NCBI GenBank assembly: GCA_017476085.1
Contig: JAFVEJ010000252.1
Coordinates: forward strand, 1-7,246
Length of the DNA stretch: 7,246 nt
From: Alphaproteobacteria bacterium
GTDB lineage: Bacteria > Pseudomonadota > Alphaproteobacteria > RF32 > CAG-977
Direction of reading: 5' to 3'
This document shows, one piece after another, positions 1 through 5,805 of this stretch. The notes under the pieces are model-generated. The model searched no databases. It was given only the letters and a program-made list of their open reading frames with translations, and was not told the DNA's origin. Within the stretch, counting starts at the first letter, position 1. Each line of letters starts with the position of its first letter. A program made the position numbers and the translations under genes.

Positions 1-420
1 GCCGCGCATATTCTGCTGAAAACGGAAAAAGTAGCTAAGGATGTGATCAAGCAGTTGGAAAAAGGCGCTGATTTTGCTGAATTGGCAAACAAGCTTTCGG
101 AAAACAAAGGTTTGGAAGACGGCGATTTGGGATATTTTTCACGCGAATTAATGGTTCCCGAATTTTCCGAAGCCGCTTTCGCGATGAAAGAAGGTGAAAT
201 TTCCAAGACACCCGTCAAAACGAAGTTCGGCTATCATGTAATCAAAGCCGGTCCGCGCCGTTTGTCCGAAGCGCCGAAATTTGAAGATGTCGAAAAAGAA
301 TTGATGCAGGCGCAAGCAGCTCAAACCGTTGAAAAAACTATGAAAGAGCTGCGTAAAAAGGCGAAGATTGTTAAAACGCCCGTTAAATTCGATTCAAACG
401 GAAAAGTTGTTTCAAAATAA
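1..420 (+). CDS. Parvulin-type peptidyl-prolyl cis-trans isomerase, C-terminal part (5' truncated by window edge)
   Basis: The reading frame is open from base 1 to the TAA at 418-420, giving 139 visible residues. It begins inside the parvulin (PpiC/SurA/PrsA) domain with AAHILLKTE, the usual first strand. A helix with KGADFAELA follows, then DGDLGYF, MVPEFSEAAF and KFGYHVIK, which are the signature blocks of the rotamase fold. A charged Lys/Glu-rich tail of about 50 residues follows the domain. By family knowledge such proteins catalyse prolyl isomerisation and act as periplasmic or membrane-anchored folding chaperones for exported proteins. The N-terminus, where a signal peptide and SurA-like chaperone helices would lie, is outside the window, so I cannot say which subfamily it is. 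An internal GTG at 43 could mimic a start, but it would remove the first strand of the domain and is not believed. The gene is convergent with all the others and ends just before a strong terminator. Confidence 0.93.
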   Translation, partial: AAHILLKTEKVAKDVIKQLEKGADFAELANKLSENKGLEDGDLGYFSRELMVPEFSEAAFAMKEGEISKTPVKTKFGYHVIKAGPRRLSEAPKFEDVEKELMQAQAAQTVEKTMKELRKKAKIVKTPVKFDSNGKVVSK

Positions 421-434
421 AGGTTTCCTTGCAG

Positions 435-465
435 AAAAAAGCCTCTCGTCAGAGAGGCTTTTTTT
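435..465. terminator. Rho-independent terminator of the parvulin gene, probably bidirectional
   Basis: A perfect 7-bp stem (441-447 with 452-458, GCCTCTC/GAGAGGC) closes a 4-nt loop. Seven T follow on the + strand (459-465) and six A precede it (435-440), so the minus strand also reads as stem plus U-tract. It lies 14 nt after the parvulin stop codon. It would end the + transcript and act as a second barrier to minus-strand transcription from the right. Confidence 0.9.
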
Positions 466-474
466 GATCATAAT

Positions 475-500
475 AAAAAAGCGAACGGAGTTCGCTTTTT
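475..500. terminator. Second intrinsic terminator, between convergent genes, serving mainly the minus-strand gene
   Basis: A 6-bp stem (481-486 with 490-495, GCGAAC/GTTCGC) has a 3-nt loop. It is flanked by six A on the left (475-480) and five T on the right (496-500), so it is symmetric and can work in both directions. Read on the minus strand it falls about 28 nt after the stop codon of the 524-1324 gene, where its terminator is expected. Confidence 0.85.
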
Positions 501-523
501 AAAACGGGTAAGCACAGATATTG

Positions 524-1324
524 TCAGGTAAGAATGCTTAAAATACGCGCGGCGGCGGATTTAGTGGAATTTTGCTGCAAGGTTGCCATGTTTGTATATC
601 CGGCGGATAATAAATCGTTGGCCCCCTGTGCCGCCAGAACACTGCCGCTGACGGTGGCGGAACTGAGTGCATCCTGCGCTTTTGCCAAGGCGATATCAGC
701 TTTTGACATCTTTGTGTGATCAATCGCTTGTTCCTGTGTGATATAATCATTTTTATATTTATCGCCCAGTTGAACCTGCAGAGCGTAGAGCGTGTCCTCT
801 GATACCGGCTTGCCGTCTTTTGTTGTCACATGGACATAATAAGTCCCTTTCTTGGCAACATCAAACTGACCGCGCATCATCTGTTCAAAAGCTTCGGTTT
901 GTTTTCCTTTTCCTTCTTCATTTGTGGCGACCAGAGTTTGGCGATTATTCACATATTGATAAACTTCAACCTTTAAATCCTGCCCTCTGAATTGTTCTAT
1001 CGCCTTTTCGTAATTACTGGCGGCTTCTTCCAACTCATCGGATGCGGTTGTTTTGCTCGGATCTTTCTTGTTTTCTTTTTGTGCGGCGGAAATATTGATC
1101 GCCGTTAAACGCAGTTTGCCGCGAGAAGTTGCCGTGAAAGAAAACCAATCTTCCGTTTCTTTTTCTGATAAAGTTGTGATCATATTCAAACGCGAATGAT
1201 TTAAGCGGGCCTGTCCCATATCACGCGCGTTGCGAATCGAATCCGTATAAGTGTCTGTGGAAGTTCGTTCCCAAGATTTGATATTGGTTGTTGCCGATGA
1301 AGCATTTAAAACGGTTGTGGCCAT
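524..1324 (-). CDS. Cysteine-free protein with PPC-like beta-sandwich and flagellin-like C-terminal helix (function unknown)
   Basis: 266 residues, ATG start 6 nt from an AGAGG ribosome binding site. No exact family is recognised. Residues about 35-187 have the pattern of a bacterial pre-peptidase C-terminal (PPC) beta-sandwich: an EDWFSFTA strand near 58, GKLRLTA, then LKVEVYQY and LVAT, then GTYYVHV and LYALQVQL. A charged helical insert (about 80-115) separates the first strands from the rest. The last 70 residues look helical and Ala/Ser-rich, and end in AARILSILT. That ending resembles the C-terminal helix of flagellins and other axial proteins, which often stop at a hydrophobic LSLL-like motif. 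There is no signal peptide, no membrane segment and no cysteine. PPC domains are usually found in exported proteins, so export without a cleaved signal (type I or flagellar route) is possible; this is inference. It lies downstream of the cyclase gene in the same direction, with an 79-nt gap and its own binding site. Confidence 0.85.
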   Translation of the reverse strand: MATTVLNASSATTNIKSWERTSTDTYTDSIRNARDMGQARLNHSRLNMITTLSEKETEDWFSFTATSRGKLRLTAINISAAQKENKKDPSKTTASDELEEAASNYEKAIEQFRGQDLKVEVYQYVNNRQTLVATNEEGKGKQTEAFEQMMRGQFDVAKKGTYYVHVTTKDGKPVSEDTLYALQVQLGDKYKNDYITQEQAIDHTKMSKADIALAKAQDALSSATVSGSVLAAQGANDLLSAGYTNMATLQQNSTKSAAARILSILT

Positions 1325-1330
1325 ACTTAA

Positions 1331-1335
1331 CCTCT
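1331..1335 (-). promoter_or_regulatory. Ribosome binding site of the PPC-like gene
   Basis: AGAGG on the minus strand, 6 nt before the ATG at 1324. It fixes this ATG as the start and shows that the gene does not depend on coupling to the cyclase gene upstream. Confidence 0.75.
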
Positions 1336-1403
1336 TTTCTTCAAGATTAAAGGAATTCTTCCTATTCTTTTAGACTATCATATTCAAGGAAAGAAAAAAA
1401 GAA

Positions 1404-3341
1404 TTAAAATTCCGGCAAAGTTTCTGATAAATTTTTTTCTGCGGACGCCGCTGTCTGAGGATCAGCGGAATCGGATTCAGAGAGAAGGTTCCATACAACT
1501 TCATAGAGCGGCTGCGGTTCATCGATTCCTTTTAACCGGAAGTCGCCCAGCGAATTGAAAAGGTATTTTTTTCCGGACGATAATTCTTTAACAACGGAGG
1601 ACACATAAATCTGTCCAGCGCCGGCCTGTCCGCAAATTCTTGACGCCATTTGAACGGTTGAACCGAAAAAGTCGTTGTCTTCAATGATGGGTTCTCCGGA
1701 ATTTAATCCGATTCGTATTTCCAAAGGCACTGTCGGTGTCTGGCGGTTGTGTACAATAACGGCCTGTTGTATGGCTATGGCGGCATCTATTGCGTTGGAA
1801 GCCCATAAAAAGGACGCCATAATGCCGTCACCGGTATGCTTGACTTCGGTTCCGCCGCAATTTTTTAATGCTTTTCTTACGATAGAGTTATGCAGACGAA
1901 CCAATTCCTGAGCTAAATGGTCACCCAAAGTTTGCGTCAGATGTGTGGATGACACCATATCCGTAAACATAATCGTGCATATGCCGGAGGATTTTTGTTC
2001 TTTTAAATCGGGATTTTTCCAAGTTTCCATCGCAGATTGAATCAAGGTAATCAATTCGGGCGAAGAACTGTTCCCCAAATAAATACGCATTCCCTCTTCG
2101 CCGCTTTCTATCATAGGCAGATATTTAGGCTCCAGCACATATTCATCCAGTTTGTAGAAGAAAATATCGGCTAAAGTTACCGAACGTCCCAATAATGTCA
2201 GCAAACCCGACAGGATAATTCTGTTTTGTTCTTTGGACAGGTTGTCTGCTTCGCACATATGTTCGCATGCGCCGGCCAAGAACAATTCCAGCCCGAAACG
2301 GGTATATGTATTTAATAACATTTTCTTGTTTTGAAGAACACGCAGAATAATAGACAGAAATGCGGTCATTTTGAAGTAATTCTGCTCCAGTTCGGGAGGG
2401 ATGGTTACTTTGTCGTTTTCCTTTTCCGGCTCTTTTTCTTGTTCTTCGGTTGATTTTTCCTGCTCTTCCGGTTCTTTTTCCGATTCGTTGTCGGGCTGCT
2501 TTATTTGATCTTCCTTTTCCTCTTCTTCTTTTGTATTGCTTTCAGTTTCTGATGAAGTATCGGTTGTTTCCGTATTGGCTTTTTCCGTGTTCTCCGTGTT
2601 TTCTTCTTCTTCCTTTTTTTCTTCTGCCGTTCGCAATGAAAAAGGCTTTCGTCCGATCAAAACATCAAAAGAATCAAAAATATTTTCCATTATTCGGGAA
2701 AGGAGCGAGGAGGATGTCGATTCTTTATTTTTGTCGCTGCCATATAAATCTTTGTTTGAAAAATTGAATTTTCGGTCGGAAGGCAAGTGTGGGCGTTTGC
2801 CGACGGTGTCATTTGTAAGATCATCTTGGAAAAAGGCGTTCCAATTTACCCATTTGGCCGAAGTCGGAATTGAAAGGGCCAGAAAGAAGAAAGTGAATAT
2901 TCCTAAAATGAATTGTTGTGTAATATACTGCGGTAAAAAATTAGACGCGGCTGTAAAATGCAAAATACCGGTTGTCAGAACGCCCGCTACGATAATAGAA
3001 AACAGCATAGCCAGGAAAAGCATCATAATGCTTTCCGTCGCATTTCCTTTTTTTTGTTTGCTTTGAGCAGCCTTAGGGGACGGAAGGGAGGAATTGGCAT
3101 AAGGATTAGATTTTTTTTCCTGATTTTTAGGAATTTCACTAAGGTACACTAAAGCTTCATGAAAAGTTTGAGTGTTCAGATCATACGACTCTTTTACGAC
3201 TTTCGTCGGGCAATGATCTGATCTTTCTACGCTTTTGGCATACTCTATCGCGTTTGTTCGCTGCTCTGCCGGATATCGGGCCAGCAGATCCCAAGTGTTG
3301 CTTTGAAAAACATAAACTTCGTAATGTACAATGCCGGACAC
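1404..3341 (-). CDS. Membrane-anchored class III adenylate/guanylate cyclase with acidic linker
   Basis: 645 residues. It should make cyclic AMP from ATP at the cytoplasmic face of the inner membrane. From the N-terminus: a small soluble domain (about 1-75) with YEVYVFQSNTWDLLARYP; two hydrophobic segments (about 104-130 and 141-160); a very Glu/Lys-rich low-complexity linker (about 238-310); a helical module (about 316-445); then the cyclase catalytic domain (about 453-617). The metal-binding aspartates are D461 (IMFTDMVSST) and D505 (KHTGDGIMA). The purine-selecting pair is K501 and D557 (DFFGSTVQ), which favours ATP over GTP. The transition-state arginine is R568 (MASRI). The usual asparagine four residues before it is Gln here (Q564). 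The start is GTG, supported by an AGGAG site 7 nt away. An independent promoter is plausible because the rpmE terminator lies just upstream. The ligand or partner sensed by the N-terminal and helical regions cannot be told. Confidence 0.93.
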   Translation of the reverse strand: MSGIVHYEVYVFQSNTWDLLARYPAEQRTNAIEYAKSVERSDHCPTKVVKESYDLNTQTFHEALVYLSEIPKNQEKKSNPYANSSLPSPKAAQSKQKKGNATESIMMLFLAMLFSIIVAGVLTTGILHFTAASNFLPQYITQQFILGIFTFFFLALSIPTSAKWVNWNAFFQDDLTNDTVGKRPHLPSDRKFNFSNKDLYGSDKNKESTSSSLLSRIMENIFDSFDVLIGRKPFSLRTAEEKKEEEENTENTEKANTETTDTSSETESNTKEEEEKEDQIKQPDNESEKEPEEQEKSTEEQEKEPEKENDKVTIPPELEQNYFKMTAFLSIILRVLQNKKMLLNTYTRFGLELFLAGACEHMCEADNLSKEQNRIILSGLLTLLGRSVTLADIFFYKLDEYVLEPKYLPMIESGEEGMRIYLGNSSSPELITLIQSAMETWKNPDLKEQKSSGICTIMFTDMVSSTHLTQTLGDHLAQELVRLHNSIVRKALKNCGGTEVKHTGDGIMASFLWASNAIDAAIAIQQAVIVHNRQTPTVPLEIRIGLNSGEPIIEDNDFFGSTVQMASRICGQAGAGQIYVSSVVKELSSGKKYLFNSLGDFRLKGIDEPQPLYEVVWNLLSESDSADPQTAASAEKNLSETLPEF

Positions 3342-3348
3342 AATTTCA

Positions 3349-3353
3349 CTCCT
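3349..3353 (-). promoter_or_regulatory. Ribosome binding site deciding the GTG start of the cyclase
   Basis: AGGAG on the minus strand, 7 nt before the GTG at 3341. No in-frame ATG lies nearby, and the conserved N-terminal strand (IVHYEVYVF) begins directly after the GTG, so the non-ATG start is well supported. Confidence 0.8.
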
Positions 3354-3362
3354 GTCCTCTTT

Positions 3363-3393
3363 ATTTTAAAAGATTTTTTTGAAAAGGAAACAA
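3363..3393 (-). promoter_or_regulatory. Possible weak sigma70-type promoter for the cyclase gene
   Basis: On the minus strand TAAAAT (3363-3368, five of six matches to TATAAT) is preceded by TTGTTT (3388-3393) with a 19-bp spacer. The spacer is long and the -35 box is poor. It is proposed only because the terminator upstream means the cyclase needs a start site within about 70 nt. Confidence 0.3.
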
Positions 3394-3399
3394 TAAAAA

Positions 3400-3443
3400 A
3401 AACGAAAAAGAAAAACGGCTTTCAAATTCAAGAAAGCCGTTTT
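3400..3443 (-). terminator. Rho-independent terminator of rpmE
   Basis: A 12-bp stem pairs 3412-3423 with 3432-3443. Its core is GAAAGCCG/CGGCTTTC, extended by A-T pairs, and the loop is 8 nt. On the minus strand a long T-rich run follows (complement of the A-tracts between 3395 and 3415). It lies 17 nt past the rpmE stop and separates rpmE from the cyclase gene. Confidence 0.9.
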
Positions 3444-3460
3444 GAAAAACGTCATAAAAA

Positions 3461-3685
3461 TCACTTTTTGCCGGTAAATGCAGCAAAACGCTTGTTGTAC
3501 TTAGCCAGCTGACCACCGCTGTCAACTAAACGGTAAATTCCTGTCCACGCCGGATGAGCTAACGGATCGATATCCAAACGAATCGTATCACCTTCTTTGC
3601 CCATCGTTGAACGGGTTTTAAATTCTGTTCCGTCAGTCATTACCACGGTGATTTCATGGTAATTTGGATGAATATCTTTTTTCAT
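3461..3685 (-). CDS. rpmE: 50S ribosomal protein L31 (zinc-independent form)
   Basis: 74 residues beginning [10 protein letters not shown], the standard L31 N-terminus. [14 protein letters not shown], the [13 protein letters not shown] block and the basic KYNKRFAAF end follow. L31 sits at the central protuberance of the large subunit and helps bridge it to the small subunit. There are no cysteines, so this is the form without the zinc ribbon, as is usual in alphaproteobacteria. The frame extends six codons further to a TTG at 3703, but the ATG at 3685 has a GGAG site 8 nt upstream and gives the family's normal start. A promoter with a near-consensus -35 box upstream and a strong terminator downstream suggest it is transcribed alone. 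Confidence 0.97.
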   Translation of the reverse strand: MKKDIHPNYHEITVVMTDGTEFKTRSTMGKEGDTIRLDIDPLAHPAWTGIYRLVDSGGQLAKYNKRFAAFTGKK

Positions 3686-3693
3686 AGCTTCAG

Positions 3694-3697
3694 CTCC
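3694..3697 (-). promoter_or_regulatory. Ribosome binding site of rpmE
   Basis: GGAG on the minus strand, 8 nt before the ATG at 3685. It supports that ATG over the in-frame TTG at 3703, which would lie upstream of the site itself. Confidence 0.8.
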
Positions 3698-3719
3698 AGA
3701 CAATCGTTTAAGTTTTTTC

Positions 3720-3748
3720 TCTATACTCTAAAAGTTTTCGTTTTTCAA
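3720..3748 (-). promoter_or_regulatory. Sigma70-type promoter of rpmE
   Basis: On the minus strand TTGAAA (3743-3748, five of six matches to TTGACA) and TATAGA (3720-3725, four of six matches to TATAAT) are separated by 17 bp. Transcription would start near 3713, giving a leader of about 28 nt that carries the GGAG site. The boxes fall in the short gap after the MotB-like gene. Confidence 0.65.
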
Positions 3749-3773
3749 GTTTATTTACGGTAAAAAACGAAAA
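3735..3773. repeat. AT-rich inverted repeat overlapping the rpmE promoter
   Basis: Two perfect 11-nt arms, TTTTCGTTTTT (3735-3745) and AAAAACGAAAA (3763-3773), are separated by 17 nt. It lies just past the stop codon of the MotB-like gene, and its left arm covers part of the rpmE spacer and -35 box. It could be a weak transcript 3' end or a binding site. The stem has only two G-C pairs and no clean U-tract follows, so neither role is certain. Confidence 0.5.
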
Positions 3774-3775
3774 TA

Positions 3776-4795
3776 TTATCGTTCGGTCAATTTAAATTCG
3801 ATTCGGCGGTTTTTTCTGCGCGCCGCTTCGGTGTTCGCGCGGTCGATAGGCTGATATTCTCCGAAGCCGGCGGCAACCAGATAACGGGCCGGAACGCCTT
3901 GTTCGATTAAATATTGAACAACGGCAATGGCTCGATTTGCCGAAAGCTGCCAGTTGGATGAATACAATTCGTTGCGGATGGGGATGTTGTCCGTATGTCC
4001 GTCAACGCGCAAAACCCAAGAAATATTGGCGGGAATTTTCTTTTCAAGTTCTTTTAACGTCTTTGAAAGGAGGTTAAGCTGTTTTTTGCCGCGGTTTTCC
4101 AAAGAAGCGGATCCGCTTTTGAAAAACAGTTCGGATTGAAAAACGAATCTGTCCCCGACGATGCGGACATCATTCCTGTCCTTTAAAACTTTGCGCAGCG
4201 TCCCGAAAAATTCGGAACGATAAGAAGCCAGTTCCGAAGCTTTCGCGGCCAAAGCCCGATTAAGTTTTTTTCCCAAATCCGCGATTTGCGCTTTTTGTTC
4301 TTTGTCTTTAGCTTCGGCCGCGTCCAGTTGGGCACTTAAATGAGCCAGCTCTTTTGCTAATTTTTCCGTTTGAGCCGTCAAAACGGCAATGTGTGCTTTG
4401 GATTCTTCAGAAATTTTGCGTTCCGTTTGAATATCCTGATTTTTTTGCGCCGTTTCTTTTTCCAGTTCTTCTTTACGCAGCGTCAGCGCTTTAATGTCCT
4501 GTTCCAATAAAGCCATTTGTGCCAGCGTTTGAGAATGTTCATCAGTTATCTGCGTTAACTCGGCCGTTAATTGAGCCGTATTTTTGCGTTGTACGGACAA
4601 TTCGTCAGTCAGTTGCTTCAGATGTGAATTCAAGTGATCGATTTCGGTGTTTTTTACGTTCAGATTTTGCCCCATAAAAAAATGGGCTAAAACAAACAAA
4701 AGCAAAAAGAATAAAACGACGATAAGCAATGTTGACAGCGCATCGACAAAGCTGGGCCAAAAGTTATATTCATTTGCGTTTCTGAATCTGCGCAT
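3776..4795 (-). CDS. MotB-like inner-membrane protein with coiled coil and OmpA-type peptidoglycan-binding domain
   Basis: 339 residues. One membrane helix (about 15-41) follows a short cytoplasmic N-terminus. D18 in FWPSFVDALSTLL sits where the ion-carrying aspartate of MotB stators lies. A long heptad-like Gln/Glu/Lys/Leu-rich coiled coil follows (about 45-190). The OmpA/MotB C-terminal domain (about 215-339) has DGHTDNIPI with D269, and SNWQLSANRAIAV with R288. These are the Asp and Arg that hold diaminopimelate of peptidoglycan in this family, so binding looks intact. The expected role is the wall-anchored half of an ion-driven membrane motor, paired with the MotA-like protein encoded 4 nt upstream (stop and start arranged as TAAGCTTATG, probably translationally coupled). 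The coiled coil is longer than in typical flagellar MotB and no flagellar genes are near, so a non-flagellar machine is more likely. Confidence 0.92.
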   Translation of the reverse strand: MRRFRNANEYNFWPSFVDALSTLLIVVLFFLLLFVLAHFFMGQNLNVKNTEIDHLNSHLKQLTDELSVQRKNTAQLTAELTQITDEHSQTLAQMALLEQDIKALTLRKEELEKETAQKNQDIQTERKISEESKAHIAVLTAQTEKLAKELAHLSAQLDAAEAKDKEQKAQIADLGKKLNRALAAKASELASYRSEFFGTLRKVLKDRNDVRIVGDRFVFQSELFFKSGSASLENRGKKQLNLLSKTLKELEKKIPANISWVLRVDGHTDNIPIRNELYSSNWQLSANRAIAVVQYLIEQGVPARYLVAAGFGEYQPIDRANTEAARRKNRRIEFKLTER

Positions 4796-4799
4796 AAGC

Positions 4800-5789
4800 T
4801 TACTTGTCTTTTCCTGAAATCGTGCGCACCAATAACCGGAAAGATTCCCGAACTTCAGTCAACAGGGTTTCCTGGCGGGTTTCAGATCGTTTGTCAATTT
4901 GATTGACATTATGATCAATCCGGCTGATGACGCGCAGCATATCCATGTCGGTTTGAGCGCGTTCCTGCGTCTGTGTTTCCGTTTTTTTCAACTGGTTGCG
5001 GATATCGGCCAGACTTTCGACAACCTGTTCCAACAAAGCGTTGGCATAAGCCCCGTTTGAGGTGACGGATTCGTCGGACATACTTCCGACAGAGGAGGAA
5101 TAGCGCGTTAAAGACGCTAAATATTCATCGAGACCGTTGTAAAAGTTGTTTTGAGCCCGGCTGGCCTGCAAATCAAGAAAACCGACAATCAGCGCACCCG
5201 ATAATCCGAGCAGGGAAGAAGAAAAAGCGGTTCCCATTCCGGATAAAGGTAATTCCAGACTGCTTTTGATCGTGTTAAAAGCTTGAGTGGCTTCTTCTCC
5301 CGAAACATTTAAAGACCGGATCACATCCGCAACGGCGCTGACGGTTGCCATTAATCCCCAGAAGGTTCCCAATAGTCCCAAAAAAGTAGAGAGTCCGATT
5401 AAGTATTTTGAAATATCCCGACTTTCTTCCAACCGCATTCCGACCGAATCCAAAATGGTTCTGGCAATCGTCGGAGATAAGACGGCGTTTCCTTTCGCCT
5501 GGTTGTTTTTTAATACCAAAGCCAATGGCGAAAGAAGCCTTAATTTTTGCAAATCCTGTTCGGACAAGGACAGTATGGGCGCTTTGACCCACTTTATTTC
5601 TGGATACAGAGCAAAAACGGAATGAAAATTCAGAAAAACACCGACCAAAAACACTAAAACGATTAATCCGTTCAACGCAGGATTGGTCATCAAAGCGTTT
5701 TCCAGCGCGGAAAAAAGCAGGGCGCCCGCGCCGGCAACCAAAATTAAAAATAAAAACATTCGCGTAATATAACGGCTGGGTAATTCCAT
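4800..5789 (-). CDS. MotA/TolQ/ExbB-family proton channel protein
   Basis: 329 residues with four predicted membrane helices, at about 9-29, 39-61, 127-153 and 186-208. A cytoplasmic segment of about 65 residues lies between helices 2 and 3. The conserved core is in helices 3 and 4: FLGLLGTFWGLMATVSAV and GMGTAFSSSLLGLSGAL, the small-residue and Thr-rich faces that line the ion path in the MotA/TolQ/ExbB family. The last 120 residues are polar and probably coiled coil (KKTETQTQERAQTDMDML onwards), pointing into the cytoplasm. With the MotB-like protein it should form a multimeric channel that turns ion flow into movement of the periplasmic domain. The ATG has an AAGG site 9 nt upstream, within the stop region of the preceding gene (16-nt gap). 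The tail is far shorter than that of ZorA. Confidence 0.93.
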   Translation of the reverse strand: MELPSRYITRMFLFLILVAGAGALLFSALENALMTNPALNGLIVLVFLVGVFLNFHSVFALYPEIKWVKAPILSLSEQDLQKLRLLSPLALVLKNNQAKGNAVLSPTIARTILDSVGMRLEESRDISKYLIGLSTFLGLLGTFWGLMATVSAVADVIRSLNVSGEEATQAFNTIKSSLELPLSGMGTAFSSSLLGLSGALIVGFLDLQASRAQNNFYNGLDEYLASLTRYSSSVGSMSDESVTSNGAYANALLEQVVESLADIRNQLKKTETQTQERAQTDMDMLRVISRIDHNVNQIDKRSETRQETLLTEVRESFRLLVRTISGKDK

Positions 5790-5805
5790 AGCAAAAGACC
5801 TTATT

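Noticed and set aside
1351..1363. Small hairpin AGGAA-TTC-TTCCT upstream of the PPC-like gene as a terminator for the cyclase
   Set aside because: The stem is 5 bp with only two G-C pairs and no U-tract follows, so it cannot be supported as a terminator or riboswitch.
1366..1404. TATGAT-like -10 box on the minus strand for the PPC-like gene, or a sigma28 flagellar promoter
   Set aside because: No credible -35 box at the right distance and no GCCGATAA-type element, so no promoter is called although one may exist.
2450..3066. Plus-strand open frames of 105 and 176 codons
   Set aside because: They lie wholly opposite the cyclase gene, over its Glu/Lys-rich tract. Their Phe/Leu/Ser-rich translations are what the complement of Glu/Lys codons produces, and no family motif is visible.
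3686..3703. Longer RpmE start at the in-frame TTG (3703)
   Set aside because: The ribosome binding site GGAG lies between this TTG and the ATG at 3685, and L31 proteins start MKKDIHP.
3776..5789. MotA/MotB-like pair as the ZorAB part of a Zorya anti-phage system
   Set aside because: No ZorC, ZorD or ZorE gene is adjacent, the MotA-like tail is only about 120 residues, and the neighbours are housekeeping genes (suhB, rpmE).
3776..5789. Flagellar stator genes motA and motB
   Set aside because: No flagellar genes nearby, the MotB-like coiled coil is unusually long, and a secreted partner gene is linked to the pair.
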